Shown here piece after piece: positions 54,245 to 63,440 of a stretch of DNA of 64,000 nt. A program made the position numbers and the translations under genes. Under the pieces are notes generated by a model. It was not told the origin of the DNA. It did no database searches and worked only from the letters and a program-made list of their open reading frames with translations. The stretch spans positions 62,001 to 126,000 of the forward strand of contig DLJZ01000002.1 in assembly GCA_002478865.1 (NCBI GenBank). Reading direction: 5' to 3'. This DNA comes from Hungatella sp. UBA7603. GTDB taxonomy: Bacteria > Bacillota > Clostridia > Lachnospirales > Lachnospiraceae. Each line of letters begins with the position of its first letter. Position 1 is the first letter of the stretch.

Positions 54245-55399
54245 TCAATAGCTTCCTTCTGTGCTAAATACCACTCCAGAGCCTTCCTTTTTCTTAGAAG
54301 CCTTACGGCGCTTTGTCAATTCCTCTAAGAATAAGTCTTCATCAAAAGGAAGTTCAATCTCCTTCTCCAGCCAGCTAGATAAATGCATGGCATTTGATAA
54401 GGTCAGGCCATTGATGCCTTCCACCCCTTCTGCCACAAGTGGCGTTTTATGAAGAATTCGATTGGCAAATGCCTTCATGATTCCCATATGCTGTTCATTG
54501 AGTCCATCTGTCTCCACCTCAGTTACGGTACATTCCGGTGTATCAAAGCCGCCCTTTGCCGTCTTACAGAAGGTACGTTCATTCTCCGACAGCTTATGAA
54601 GCGTTAGCTTATTGTCTTCACAGACAAGTTTGCCCATCTCAAGTGTTACCTCAAACCGATTGGTACCAGGGGCATCGGCGGTAGTTGTTACAAATACGCC
54701 CGTAGCTCCATTTGGATATTCCATGTAAGCCGTCACGTCGTCTTCTACTTCAATGTCATGCCATTTCCCATTGTGGCAGAATGCTCTCACCTTACTTGGC
54801 ATTCCACAGATCCACTGAAGAAGGTCCATGTTATGAGGACACTGGTTTAATAAAACACCGCCACCTTCTCCGTCCCAGGTTGCTCTCCAACTTCCAGAAT
54901 CATAATAAGACTGGGTGCGATACCAATCAGTTACTATCCAGTTAACTCTCTTAATGGCTCCAAGTTCTCCACCAGTCACCAGCTCATGCATTTTACGGTA
55001 AATGCAGTTGGTTCTCTGATTAAACATCATGGCAAACACACGGTCACTTTTCTTTGCCGCCTCATTCATTTCCCGCACCTGTTTGGTATAAACACCAGCC
55101 GGTTTTTCACACAATACGTGAAGGCCATGATCTATGGCATATATGGTCAGCTCCGGATGCTGATAATGAGGAACTACAATCAGCACTGCATCACAAACTC
55201 CTGAGTCAATTAATTCTGTGCCTTCCTCAAAGATAGCCACTGATTCCGGTAAGGTTTCCTTTGCCCAGGTTCTCCGGCTCTCCTGTCTATCTGCTACCGC
55301 AGTGATTGTAAGCTCAGGAAGTTTGGCTTCCAATAAGCTCTTTACGTGACCAGATCCCATATTCCCAATTCCAATAATACCTAGTTTTACCTGTTCCAT
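54245..55399 (-). CDS. Gfo/Idh/MocA-family oxidoreductase (1)
   Basis: 384 aa. Rossmann motif 'LGIIGIGNMGSGH' at the N-terminus, catalytic Lys in 'HVLCEKPAGVY', and 'GGGVLLNQCPHNMDLLQWICG', with the His of the active site, at about residues 175-195. Family members are NAD(P)-dependent sugar or sugar-acid dehydrogenases. Start at the third of three adjacent ATGs, with GGAG about 8 nt upstream. Only about 2 bp separate it from the second oxidoreductase gene, so the two are co-translated. Confidence 0.9.
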   Translation of the reverse strand: MEQVKLGIIGIGNMGSGHVKSLLEAKLPELTITAVADRQESRRTWAKETLPESVAIFEEGTELIDSGVCDAVLIVVPHYQHPELTIYAIDHGLHVLCEKPAGVYTKQVREMNEAAKKSDRVFAMMFNQRTNCIYRKMHELVTGGELGAIKRVNWIVTDWYRTQSYYDSGSWRATWDGEGGGVLLNQCPHNMDLLQWICGMPSKVRAFCHNGKWHDIEVEDDVTAYMEYPNGATGVFVTTTADAPGTNRFEVTLEMGKLVCEDNKLTLHKLSENERTFCKTAKGGFDTPECTVTEVETDGLNEQHMGIMKAFANRILHKTPLVAEGVEGINGLTLSNAMHLSSWLEKEIELPFDEDLFLEELTKRRKASKKKEGSGVVFSTEGSY

Positions 55400-55401
55400 C
55401 A

Positions 55402-56421
55402 TCATCTCTCCTTATTTCTGGCTGATTCATAAATGTCCATGACCGTATTAAATGTATTCTCAACAGAAGGCAGATCATTTCCATAAGCCTCTCCTGTTTC
55501 AAGGCAGTGATAAAAGTCCTTAATACAAGCTTCGTGTCCTCTGCCCCAGTATTCCTTTCCTGGAGCCAGTCCCCTAGCTTCCTGGAAATATATAGGTTCT
55601 TCCTCTTCCCAGGTTCTGTACCAAACAGAGCCACCTTCCAGTCTCACCACGCCTTTTTCGCATACCAGTTCAATCAAGATAGGGGCATCATATCCAAAAG
55701 CCGTTGTGGCGTAAAATGTGGCCCGTACCGGATCCTCTCCTTCGGTAAATTCCATATAAGCTTCTACCGTATCTTCTACCTCTACAACATCTTTTAGATG
55801 ATGGTTACTAATGGTTGCCTCCGTTTTTATCGGCTTCCCAAGCCAATAAAGCAAAAGGTCCAGGGTATGAACCGACTGGTTAATTAAGACTCCGCCACCC
55901 TCGGTATTAAGGCTTCCCCGCCATCCGCTATCCGTATAGTAGGATTGCCCCCGGTTCCAGGTCACAAAGGCTCTTCCTCCCTTTACCTTACCAAGAATTC
56001 CTTCTCTTAAAATCCGGCCAACCTCTTGACTCGTCTCGTTATAACGATTTTGAAAACAAATACCAAGCCGCCCTTCGCTTTCTTTCTCCGCCTCGCAAAG
56101 CACACGGTATTGTTCTCTGGTGATTGCAGGAGGTTTTTCCATGAATACTGATATATCCTTTTTTAATCCTGCCACCGCCAGCTCCACATGACAAAAATGT
56201 GGGGTACAGATGTGAATTGCATCTAAATCCCCATATTCAAGCATCTCTTCTAACGTGCCATAGACCCCTGCTTCACCACCCGTATATTCCTTGGAGTACT
56301 CTTCTGCTCGTTCTTTCTGGATATCTGCAAAAGCACAAAGATTAACGTTTGAAAGTCCCTTTAAACTTTTGGCATGAACCCTTCCGATACCACCACACCC
56401 AACGATACCAACCCGAACCAT
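55402..56421 (-). CDS. Gfo/Idh/MocA-family oxidoreductase (2)
   Basis: 339 aa. 'VGIVGCGGIGRVHAKSLKGL' is the Rossmann motif, 'VFMEKPPAITRE' the catalytic Lys motif, and 'TEGGGVLINQSVHTLDLLLYWL' contains the active-site His/Asp region. Similar fold and length to the neighbouring oxidoreductase 1, with which it shares the 'GGGVLxNQ' motif; they look like diverged partners. Start at MVRVGI, with GGGGATGGAATC before it; a longer frame from 56520 would run through the promoter region. First gene of its unit. Confidence 0.9.
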   Translation of the reverse strand: MVRVGIVGCGGIGRVHAKSLKGLSNVNLCAFADIQKERAEEYSKEYTGGEAGVYGTLEEMLEYGDLDAIHICTPHFCHVELAVAGLKKDISVFMEKPPAITREQYRVLCEAEKESEGRLGICFQNRYNETSQEVGRILREGILGKVKGGRAFVTWNRGQSYYTDSGWRGSLNTEGGGVLINQSVHTLDLLLYWLGKPIKTEATISNHHLKDVVEVEDTVEAYMEFTEGEDPVRATFYATTAFGYDAPILIELVCEKGVVRLEGGSVWYRTWEEEEPIYFQEARGLAPGKEYWGRGHEACIKDFYHCLETGEAYGNDLPSVENTFNTVMDIYESARNKER

Positions 56422-56463
56422 GATTCCATCCCCTTTTCTTTTTGCCGTTTCTATGATAAATTT

Positions 56464-56497
56464 ATTATATACTTTTATTAACGCAATTTGTTTGCGT
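56464..56497. promoter_or_regulatory. Operator-like palindrome and -10 box before oxidoreductase 2
   Basis: ACGCAA-N5-TTGCGT (56481-56497) is a perfect 6-bp-arm inverted repeat in the divergent region. On the minus strand TATAAT (56469-56464) lies just downstream, with the repeat over the -35 position, which lacks a TTGACA. The flanking AraC-type regulator is a candidate to bind it. Confidence 0.55.
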
Positions 56498-56543
56498 ACA
56501 TTGACTAAAAACATGCACAAATTGTCTTTTTAAGGAGGCTCTC

Positions 56544-57389
56544 ATGAAAAAGGAAAGTCTTTACCACTACAGTGAATTTTCCGAACCCTTTAGTTGTGAC
56601 TTCACCACCAGCCATGCGGCAGGAAACGTAGATTTTCACATGCATAACAGCCATGAGATTTATCTCCTTTTGGACGGACATATTCAGTATTTTGTGGAGA
56701 ATGCGTGTTATGACATGAGCCCGGGAAACTTAATCTTATTTTCCAACCGGGAGATTCACAAAGCCATTAATACAAACAATGAGCCCTTTACCCGCCTTGT
56801 TATCCACGTAAATCCGGCTTTTATCCGCCCTTACTCCACACCCCACACCAATTTACTTGATTGTTTCCACAGAGAGCCAGGAGTAAACAACTTAATCTCT
56901 CTTTCTAGGGAAGAAAATGATTCCCTGATTGCCATGGCGAACACCTTAATTGAAGCCAAAAAAAATCACGGCTCATTTGGCAGTGATTTAACGGAACTTA
57001 CAACTTTACTTCAGATCTTGATTCTGATTAATAAAACATACAAAAAGACTGGCTCCAAGAATACCTCGCCAAGACCTCATAAGGCACAGGCCATCATGGG
57101 TTATATCGATGAAAACTTAACCTCACCCATGACACTTGATTCCATCTCACATGCCCTATCGCTTGATAAGTATTATCTAAGCCATTTATTTAAATCGGAG
57201 ACAGAAAGCAGCATCTTCCAGTACATTGTGGTCAAACGGGTGGCCTTGGCAAAAGAGTTTTTATTAAAGGGACACACCGTTTCCGAAGCCTGTTATCTAT
57301 CTGGGTTTCATGATTATTCCAACTTTATCCGCACCTTTCGTCAGACAACAGGCTGTACCCCTGGGCAATTTAAGAATTTGAATCTGTAA
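56544..57389 (+). CDS. AraC-family regulator with cupin sensor
   Basis: 281 aa. Residues about 20-110 form a cupin ligand-binding domain ('HMHNSHEIYLLLDGHIQYFV', 'MSPGNLILFSNREIHK'); residues about 185-280 form the AraC double HTH ('MTLDSISHALSLDKYYLSHLF', 'YLSGFHDYSNFIRTFRQTTG'). AAGGAGG about 5 nt before the ATG. Divergent from the two oxidoreductase genes, so it probably controls them by sensing a sugar or sugar acid. Confidence 0.92.
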   Translation: MKKESLYHYSEFSEPFSCDFTTSHAAGNVDFHMHNSHEIYLLLDGHIQYFVENACYDMSPGNLILFSNREIHKAINTNNEPFTRLVIHVNPAFIRPYSTPHTNLLDCFHREPGVNNLISLSREENDSLIAMANTLIEAKKNHGSFGSDLTELTTLLQILILINKTYKKTGSKNTSPRPHKAQAIMGYIDENLTSPMTLDSISHALSLDKYYLSHLFKSETESSIFQYIVVKRVALAKEFLLKGHTVSEACYLSGFHDYSNFIRTFRQTTGCTPGQFKNLNL

Positions 57390-57393
57390 CAAA

Positions 57394-58152
57394 TTATTTC
57401 AGCTTATAGACTGGGTCGGCAGGATAGCCGCCCCGGATCTTTTGCATTCCTCTTTGTATGGCGTCCTTCGACTGCTTCCAGTCTGCATCCTTGTTGATAT
57501 AATCGAATTTTTCTATGAACCAGTCAATATCCCCTGACATCCGCTCCATATTTTCTTCCATCAACTGAAACAGGATCGGGTAAAATTCCTTCCGTTCTCC
57601 ATCAGTCAAGTACTTATCCGCTCCGCTTAATAAATCCCCAAAGTGATGAAAACAAAAACCCTTGCTCTTTGTTAGCTTTTCACGAAAAGCAGAATCATTC
57701 TTATAGAGATGAAAAAAGGTAACCACGTAACGTTCATAACGCTTTGAAAATCGGTCACAGATATAACAGGTCTTTTCTCTGGAAGTGACCCAATCCCGAA
57801 CAGAATTTCCGTTACTCACTTTTTTAGTCAATCGGTCTTTTAAGGAGGTCTTTTGTGGGGCAAAGCTGCCAAACTCTTCTTTCATCTCTTTGATCAGCTT
57901 TTTATAATACGTCTTAAGAATCCAGCCATTTCCAAGGGCATTCCCGTAATCAAACATCTTTTTTTGATGGGTACGGCAAAATCCTTCCTGGTCAGTGGAT
58001 TCCCTGGTATCACTTTCCATGTAAGAAGCACAGGAGCCAAGCGCAAAATCCATTAATTCCTGCTCCGCCTTCCGCTCCAAATAACAAAAGGGGCATTCAT
58101 CATTCTCATCCATGGCATCATTTAATGGTATTTCATATAATTTTTCCTTCAT
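57394..58152 (-). CDS. DUF6062-like protein with two CxxC-CxxH modules
   Basis: 252 aa. Start at MKEKLYE, with GGGAAG upstream. Two repeats with the same spacing are visible: Cys20-x2-Cys23 with Cys59-x2-His62, and Cys129-x2-Cys132 with Cys167-x2-His170 (35 and 34 residues between the pairs). Each would give a four-ligand CCCH metal site. Sequence such as 'LNDAMDENDECPFC' and 'SYMESDTRESTDQEGFC' matches what I recall of DUF6062, a family common in Lachnospiraceae. No TM helix. Function unknown; zinc or another metal is likely bound. It is convergent with the AraC regulator. Confidence 0.78.
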   Translation of the reverse strand: MKEKLYEIPLNDAMDENDECPFCYLERKAEQELMDFALGSCASYMESDTRESTDQEGFCRTHQKKMFDYGNALGNGWILKTYYKKLIKEMKEEFGSFAPQKTSLKDRLTKKVSNGNSVRDWVTSREKTCYICDRFSKRYERYVVTFFHLYKNDSAFREKLTKSKGFCFHHFGDLLSGADKYLTDGERKEFYPILFQLMEENMERMSGDIDWFIEKFDYINKDADWKQSKDAIQRGMQKIRGGYPADPVYKLK

Positions 58153-58181
58153 CTTCGCTTCCCTTTCCCTCAAAACAAAAA

Positions 58182-58214
58182 TGGCTGTGCCAGGATTACA
58201 CCTTCGCACAGCCA
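58182..58214 (-). terminator. Terminator of the OmpR-type two-component operon
   Basis: GGCTGTGC pairs with GCACAGCC around a 15-nt loop; TTTTTGTTTTG follows on the minus strand. It lies between the response regulator stop and the DUF6062-like gene. Confidence 0.82.
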
Positions 58215-58246
58215 GCATATTTGCTTTTTGCCCAAACTTCTAGACC

Positions 58247-58936
58247 TTAGACTTTAAACCGGTAGCCAACGCCCCAGATGGTCTCAATATACTGAGGTTT
58301 TGCCGTATTAAATTCGATTTTTTCCCTGATCTTCTTAATATGGACGGTTACCGTGGCAATATCCCCAATGGATTCCATATCCCATATTTTATTAAATAAT
58401 TCCTCTTTTGTATATACGTGATTGGGATTTTGTGCAAGGAATGTTAAAAGATCAAATTCCTTTGTGGTAAAATTCTTTTCTTCGCCGTTGATCCATACCC
58501 TTCTGGCCGTACGATCGATCTTAAGTCCACGGATCTCTACAATCTCATTGTCCGGTGTTCCGCTTCCAATTAGTCGCTCGTAGCGAGCCATATGAGCCTT
58601 TACTCGAGCTACCATCTCACTGGGGCTAAAAGGCTTTGTGATATAATCATCGGCTCCCAGTCCAAGACCACGAATCTTATCTATATCCTCTTTTTTTGCA
58701 GATACCATAATAATAGGAGTATTTTTTACCTCGCGTACCTTTCGACAAATCTCAAAGCCATCGATCCCAGGAAGCATCAGATCCAGTATCAACAGGTCAA
58801 AATCCTCACGTAATGCTAACGCCAGTCCTTCCTTCCCGTTATTTTCAATCTCTACTTCAAAGCCGCTAAGCTCTAAATAATCCTTCTCAAGTTCTGCGAT
58901 GCTAACCTCATCTTCTACAATCAGTATTCTGCTCAT
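58247..58936 (-). CDS. OmpR/PhoB-type response regulator
   Basis: 229 aa: receiver (residues 1-115) with 'VEDEVS', phospho-Asp in 'DLLILDLMLPGIDG' and Lys in 'DDYITKPFSPSEMVA'; winged-helix DNA-binding domain (about 135-228) with 'FTTKEFDLLTFLAQNPNHVY' and 'VTVHIKKIREKI'. Start at MSRILI with AGGAGGTC upstream. The gene begins 2 nt after the kinase stop codon, so it is co-transcribed. Confidence 0.94.
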   Translation of the reverse strand: MSRILIVEDEVSIAELEKDYLELSGFEVEIENNGKEGLALALREDFDLLILDLMLPGIDGFEICRKVREVKNTPIIMVSAKKEDIDKIRGLGLGADDYITKPFSPSEMVARVKAHMARYERLIGSGTPDNEIVEIRGLKIDRTARRVWINGEEKNFTTKEFDLLTFLAQNPNHVYTKEELFNKIWDMESIGDIATVTVHIKKIREKIEFNTAKPQYIETIWGVGYRFKV

Positions 58937-58938
58937 TC

Positions 58939-60429
58939 CTAAATGACCTCCTGGTATTTTCTTAATACAAAATGGATCTCCGTTCCAATCCCTTCCTTGC
59001 TGCTGGCCCAAATCCTGCCTCCATGATCCTCAATAATCTTCTTCACGATGGACAAACCGATTCCGCTGCCTCCCTGGGACGAATTCCTTGAGGAATCCGT
59101 ACGATAGAACCGGTCAAAAATATTGGGCAGATCCTTTGCTGAAATCCCCTTGCCATTATCCTCTATGCCTACTTGGATAAAATCACCCACATCCTTAATC
59201 CGGATATTAATGATTCCGTTTCTCTTATCCATATATTTGACCGAATTGCTGACAATATTATTAATCACACGGCGAAGCTGTTCTGCATCGGCTATAATCA
59301 CTACATCTTCATCCACATAATTGAAATAACCAAGCTCAATGCTTCTGGCCTCCATCTCAAGCCCTACCTCATCAACACAGTCCCTAAAATAATTGGAAAC
59401 ACTTATTTTTGAAAAGGTATATGGGATTTTATTGGTATCGATCTTAGAATAAAAGGTCAATTCATCAATTAACTTATCCATATCGTTGGCTTTGTTATAA
59501 ATGGTGCGAATATAACGATCCAGCTTTTCTGGAGACGATGCAACTCCATCCATGATTCCCTCTACATAACCTTTAATGGCTGTAATGGGTGTTTTTAGAT
59601 CATGAGATATATTACTGAGCAGCTCTTTATTTTCCTTATCGTATTCGATTTTTTCTTCTGCCGATTCCTTTAAACGGATCCTCATCTCTTCAAAATCCTG
59701 ACAAAGCTGTCCGATCTCATCATCCTCTTCAATCTCTAGTGAGAAATCTAAGTTTCCATCTCGTATTTTCTTGGTTGCCACTTCCAATCGTCCCAAAGGA
59801 CTTATGACAGAACGATATATCCACATCAGAAGAATGGCATCGGTAAATACAATGATCATAATACCAGCAAGAAGCATCTCCCACATCATTAGCTTGATCT
59901 CAGGAAGAAGTCCATCAATATTGGATACAATAAATACGGTTCCCAAACCTTTATCCGGAAATAAAAAATCAATCTGCTTCACCAGATGCTGACTTTCCCC
60001 ATCTAGATAAATGGCACCATCAAGAGTGCTGTCCATCTCCTCATACTTTGGGAGCTGATTATATAGAGCCGCGGTGATATGACTGTTGCCATCAAATAAT
60101 ACCGTGTCGCCCTTTCGAACAATCACATAGGCGTACTTTCTTGACAATGTGTTATTTAACTTGTCCAGGTATTCCTTATCGCCAAGCCGTTCTGGATCAC
60201 TTTGAATCAACTGGCCAATCTCATTTACCTCATGGCTGGTCAAGCGGCTAAAAATCTGAAGGGTATTGCCGGAAATCAGATCAATTTTATCCGTCAGATT
60301 ATATGCTTTACGAAAAGCATTCCTCTGGTAACTGTTAAGTCCTGTTACAACACCGAATATAAGAGTCAGGGGGATCACCGTGATAATTATAAATGCAACC
60401 ACCAATCGGGTTTTTAATTTTAATTTCAC
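58939..60429 (-). CDS. Membrane sensor histidine kinase
   Basis: 496 aa: TM helix (about 10-30), extracellular sensor region (about 35-170), second TM helix (about 175-195), HAMP, HisKA with phospho-His in 'LLSNISHDLKTPITAIKGYV', and HATPase_c with N box 'RRVINNIVSNSVKYM', 'DNGKGI' and 'GGSGIGLSIVKKI'. Begins at GTG: the second of two nearby GTG codons (AGGAG 11 nt upstream) looks better than the one three codons earlier, which is only 2-3 nt from the site. It should phosphorylate the downstream OmpR-type regulator; the signal is unknown. Confidence 0.9.
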   Translation of the reverse strand: MKLKLKTRLVVAFIIITVIPLTLIFGVVTGLNSYQRNAFRKAYNLTDKIDLISGNTLQIFSRLTSHEVNEIGQLIQSDPERLGDKEYLDKLNNTLSRKYAYVIVRKGDTVLFDGNSHITAALYNQLPKYEEMDSTLDGAIYLDGESQHLVKQIDFLFPDKGLGTVFIVSNIDGLLPEIKLMMWEMLLAGIMIIVFTDAILLMWIYRSVISPLGRLEVATKKIRDGNLDFSLEIEEDDEIGQLCQDFEEMRIRLKESAEEKIEYDKENKELLSNISHDLKTPITAIKGYVEGIMDGVASSPEKLDRYIRTIYNKANDMDKLIDELTFYSKIDTNKIPYTFSKISVSNYFRDCVDEVGLEMEARSIELGYFNYVDEDVVIIADAEQLRRVINNIVSNSVKYMDKRNGIINIRIKDVGDFIQVGIEDNGKGISAKDLPNIFDRFYRTDSSRNSSQGGSGIGLSIVKKIIEDHGGRIWASSKEGIGTEIHFVLRKYQEVI

Positions 60430-60538
60430 TATTCTCACTTCTCCTATGCTACTGTCTTAATACATAACAAAAAAATTATATAATGTAATGGTATTATAAC
60501 ACAAATGGCCGTAACAATTTATAAAACAATTCTAAAAT

Positions 60539-60592
60539 TTAAAAAGCCACGACAACAGGTGGTTTTACCCTACCTGTTGCCGCAGCTTTTAA
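60539..60592 (-). terminator. Terminator of metK
   Basis: Minus-strand AAAGC-GCGGCAACAGGT and ACCTGTTGTCGTGGCTTT form a long stem followed by TTAAATTTT, about 15 bp after the metK stop. Confidence 0.82.
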
Positions 60593-60607
60593 CAATTAAT
60601 GGTTATA

Positions 60608-61795
60608 TTATAAATATTTTTTAAGAAGTTCTGTTTTATCAAGCTTCTCCCATGGAAGATTTAAATCATTTCTTCCAAAGTGTCCGTAAGCAGCGGTCTG
60701 CTTATAGATCGGACGGCGAAGATCTAACATCTTAATGATACCGGCTGGACGAAGGTCAAAGTTTTCACGTATGATACCTACCAGCTTTTCATTGCTTAAT
60801 TTTCCGGTTCCAAAGGTATCTACCATAATGGAAGTCGGGTGAGCAACTCCGATGGCATAAGAAAGCTGAATCTCACACTTGTCAGCAAGGCCTGCTGCAA
60901 CGATGTTCTTAGCCACGTAGCGAGCTGCATAAGCAGCAGAACGGTCTACCTTGGTACAATCCTTACCAGAGAAGGCACCGCCGCCGTGACGAGCATAGCC
61001 GCCGTAGGTGTCAACAATGATCTTACGGCCAGTTAAGCCACTATCACCGTGAGGTCCACCGATAACGAAACGACCGGTTGGGTTAATAAAGAATTTTGTG
61101 TTATCATCTACTAATTCTGCTGGGAGAATTTCATCAAATACATACTTTTTGATATCTTTGTGGATCTGCTCCTGGCTTACATTTTCATCATGCTGTGTGG
61201 ATAAGACTACAGCATCCAAACGAATTGGCTTTCCACTTTCACTATATTCAACGGTTACCTGTGTCTTGCCGTCTGGCCGAAGATAAGTTAAGGTTCCATC
61301 TTTTCTAACTTTTGTCAGCTGAAGAGCAAGCTTGTGAGCAAGTGAAATTGGATATGGCATATATTCTTCGGTTTCGTTCGTTGCAAAACCAAACATCATT
61401 CCCTGATCTCCTGCTCCGATGGCATCGATCTCTGCATCAGACATTTTATTTTCTTTTGCTTCCAGTGCGCGGTCAACACCCATAGCAATATCTTTGGACT
61501 GTTCGTCAAGAGCAACCATTACGCCGCAGGTATCGTAATCAAAACCGTACTTTGCACGGTCATAGCCGATTTCCTTAACGGTTTCACGTACGATCTTCTG
61601 AATATCCACGTAGGCATTTGTGGTAACCTCTCCCATAACCATAACAATACCAGTTGTGGTACAAGTCTCGCAAGCCACACGACTCATAGGGTCCTGCTTT
61701 AACAGCTCATCAAGAATGGCGTCAGAGATCTGGTCACACATTTTATCCGGATGTCCCTCTGTAACTGACTCGGATGTAAATAATAATTTTTCCAT
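60608..61795 (-). CDS. metK: S-adenosylmethionine synthetase
   Basis: 395-aa enzyme that makes SAM from methionine and ATP. '[25 protein letters not shown]' (positions about 6-30, part shown) is signature of the ATP/Mg site, '[12 protein letters not shown]' is the signature hexapeptide, and '[19 protein letters not shown]' the phosphate loop. Start at MEKLLF with AGGAGG 9 nt upstream; a longer frame would run into the riboswitch terminator. Expression is under the SAM-I riboswitch just upstream. Confidence 0.97.
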   Translation of the reverse strand: MEKLLFTSESVTEGHPDKMCDQISDAILDELLKQDPMSRVACETCTTTGIVMVMGEVTTNAYVDIQKIVRETVKEIGYDRAKYGFDYDTCGVMVALDEQSKDIAMGVDRALEAKENKMSDAEIDAIGAGDQGMMFGFATNETEEYMPYPISLAHKLALQLTKVRKDGTLTYLRPDGKTQVTVEYSESGKPIRLDAVVLSTQHDENVSQEQIHKDIKKYVFDEILPAELVDDNTKFFINPTGRFVIGGPHGDSGLTGRKIIVDTYGGYARHGGGAFSGKDCTKVDRSAAYAARYVAKNIVAAGLADKCEIQLSYAIGVAHPTSIMVDTFGTGKLSNEKLVGIIRENFDLRPAGIIKMLDLRRPIYKQTAAYGHFGRNDLNLPWEKLDKTELLKKYL

Positions 61796-61829
61796 GATGT
61801 AATTCCTCCTTTTTTTAGATGGGGGAATA

Positions 61830-61862
61830 ACAAAAAGAAAAGTCCGCTGCAAATGCGGACTT
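61830..61862 (-). terminator. SAM-riboswitch terminator
   Basis: AAGTCCGC pairs with GCGGACTT and is followed by TTCTTTTTG on the minus strand, between the aptamer and metK. It should form when SAM is bound. Confidence 0.9.
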
Positions 61863-61879
61863 GATAAACTGAATCAAAT

Positions 61880-62008
61880 CCTCTTATTGCTCGATTTCTC
61901 GCTCAGGTTGGCACCTTCCAGCAGCTAACATAGGCTTTATGCCATGGTGTTGCGGGGGTTGCCGTGACTTCACAGATCCTTTGTATCTCCATCACTCTGA
62001 ATAAGGGA
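61880..62008 (-). ncRNA. SAM-I (S-box) riboswitch aptamer
   Basis: Minus strand shows the SAM-I consensus in order: CTTATTCAGAGTGATGGAG, AAAGGATC, GAAGTCACGGCAACC, then GGTGCCAACCTGAGCGAG and closing AATAAGAGG, which pairs with CTTATT as P1. Binding of SAM should lead to the downstream terminator and so to repression of metK. Confidence 0.93.
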
Positions 62009-62063
62009 TATTACGTACTTTTCATTTGTTATTCAATTGTAAGGTACTAATTATTGCACCTAT

Positions 62064-62092
62064 ATTCTAACCTATTCATAATTGGCTGTCAA
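62064..62092 (-). promoter_or_regulatory. Promoter of the metK riboswitch transcript
   Basis: TTGACA (62092-62087), 17-bp spacer, TAGAAT (62069-62064) on the minus strand; the transcript would start about 50 bp before the aptamer. Confidence 0.87.
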
Positions 62093-62100
62093 GTGCATTT

Positions 62101-63045
62101 CTATCTGCTACTTTTCTTCTCTTCCCAAAGAATTTCCGGGTAAAGACCTGATTTCTTAAGTTGTCTGATGGCTTCAACCACCGTCTCCTTATCCTCTTTA
62201 TAGGTCACACCGTACCAGCGGTCTGAGCTTTTTAACACTGAGACGGAAGCTTTCTCTTCTTTTAGCAGTTCATCCACTACAAAGGGAAGAAAGTATTCAC
62301 ATTTAATAGGATTTTTAGGCAGCTCTCTGTCTAGAAAGCTGATAAAACGGGAAGATAACTCCCTTAAGATGCTTTCTGTAAATCCCCACAGGTTCATAGA
62401 AACCAGAGTTTCTTCGGACAGTTTAGTCCAGTTTTTGCCGTCATCTTCTGTATATTCAGCCATAGTTCCATGCTTTTCAATTCGAGTTCGCTCATGGATA
62501 TCTTGAAGTTTTCCGTCTTCATCTACGGTACAAACACCTCTTGCTACATGGCCATTTTCCGTGAGCGTATTGTAAAGTTCATAACCTACCATGGCATAGT
62601 GATATATATTCTCATCATCAGAAACGCTTACAAGCTGATTATAGATGGCTTGAAAGGCGCTTCTTCCGTAATAGTCGTCAGCGTTGATTACAGCAAAAGG
62701 ACCGTCAATGACATCCTGACAGCAAAGAATGGCATGGCCAGTTCCCCAGGGCTTCAGCCTTTCAACCGGAACCGCATACCCCTCTGGAAGCTTATCAAGT
62801 TCCTGGTATACATACTCCACCTTTACATGATCTTTTAATCTGTCTCCGATGTTTTCCTTAAATTCTTTTTCAATGGCTTTCTTTATGATAAAAACAACCG
62901 TTTCAAATCCAGCCGATATAGCATCGTATATGGAAAAGTCAATGATCTTATTCCCATACTCATCTACTGGATCAATCTGCTTTAATCCTCCGTAACGGCT
63001 CCCCATACCTGCCGCCATGATTACTAGAACCGGTTTTTTATTCAT
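62101..63045 (-). CDS. Sugar nucleotidyltransferase (NTP_transferase family)
   Basis: 314 aa. 'VIMAAGMGSRYGGLKQIDP' is the nucleotide-binding signature of nucleotidyltransferases; 'AVINADDYYGRSAF' carries the metal-binding Asp residues. Central stretches 'GTGHAILCCQD' and 'SMNLWGFTESIL' fit UTP/dTTP-sugar-1-phosphate enzymes. The substrate is not clear; it is not a standard GalU or RfbA by its short N-terminal motif. GGAGGTAAGAGGA precedes the ATG. Confidence 0.9.
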   Translation of the reverse strand: MNKKPVLVIMAAGMGSRYGGLKQIDPVDEYGNKIIDFSIYDAISAGFETVVFIIKKAIEKEFKENIGDRLKDHVKVEYVYQELDKLPEGYAVPVERLKPWGTGHAILCCQDVIDGPFAVINADDYYGRSAFQAIYNQLVSVSDDENIYHYAMVGYELYNTLTENGHVARGVCTVDEDGKLQDIHERTRIEKHGTMAEYTEDDGKNWTKLSEETLVSMNLWGFTESILRELSSRFISFLDRELPKNPIKCEYFLPFVVDELLKEEKASVSVLKSSDRWYGVTYKEDKETVVEAIRQLKKSGLYPEILWEEKKSSR

Positions 63046-63180
63046 TCCTCTTACCTCCGCTTTACTGCCTTCCCCTGCCTTTTACTGGTTAAAGGAGGCA
63101 TTCCTTATTACTTCAGTCATTCTAACACAATACGTGGTGTGGTGTCTATATGATCTGCCTAACTGTCACATGGACTCATG

Positions 63181-63440
63181 TCAATTTCGTAGACACCAAA
63201 ATTTTTCTTCTGATTCTAAGTATCGGACAGCTTCATGAGCCGCCTGGGGAGACATATAATTGATTGTACTATGATCTGTATAAGTGCAGGTAAGCACATC
63301 CCCCTTCCATGATAAACTTTTTGAAGAAACATCTTCAGGCTTTCCGATGTCTCATTTTCTTTGATTGCTCATAGATTTCGATTCTGCTGACTCTGTTTCT
63401 GTCGCCGGCATTTGATTATATGAAGAATCTGCACTCCTCT
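63181..63440 (-). pseudogene. Decayed coding fragment with an in-frame stop
   Basis: One minus-strand frame reads from about 63440 to a TGA at 63183-63181 with a single internal TGA (after 'SNQRK'). The upper part is Ser/Thr/Glu-rich ('QMPATETESAESKS'), a linker typical of secreted proteins; the lower part ('DVLTCTYTDHSTINYMSP', 'AAHEAVRYLESEEKFW') looks like a folded domain end. There is no start codon with a ribosome site. I do not recognise the family. 63046-63180 shows only the nucleotidyltransferase upstream region. Confidence 0.45.
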
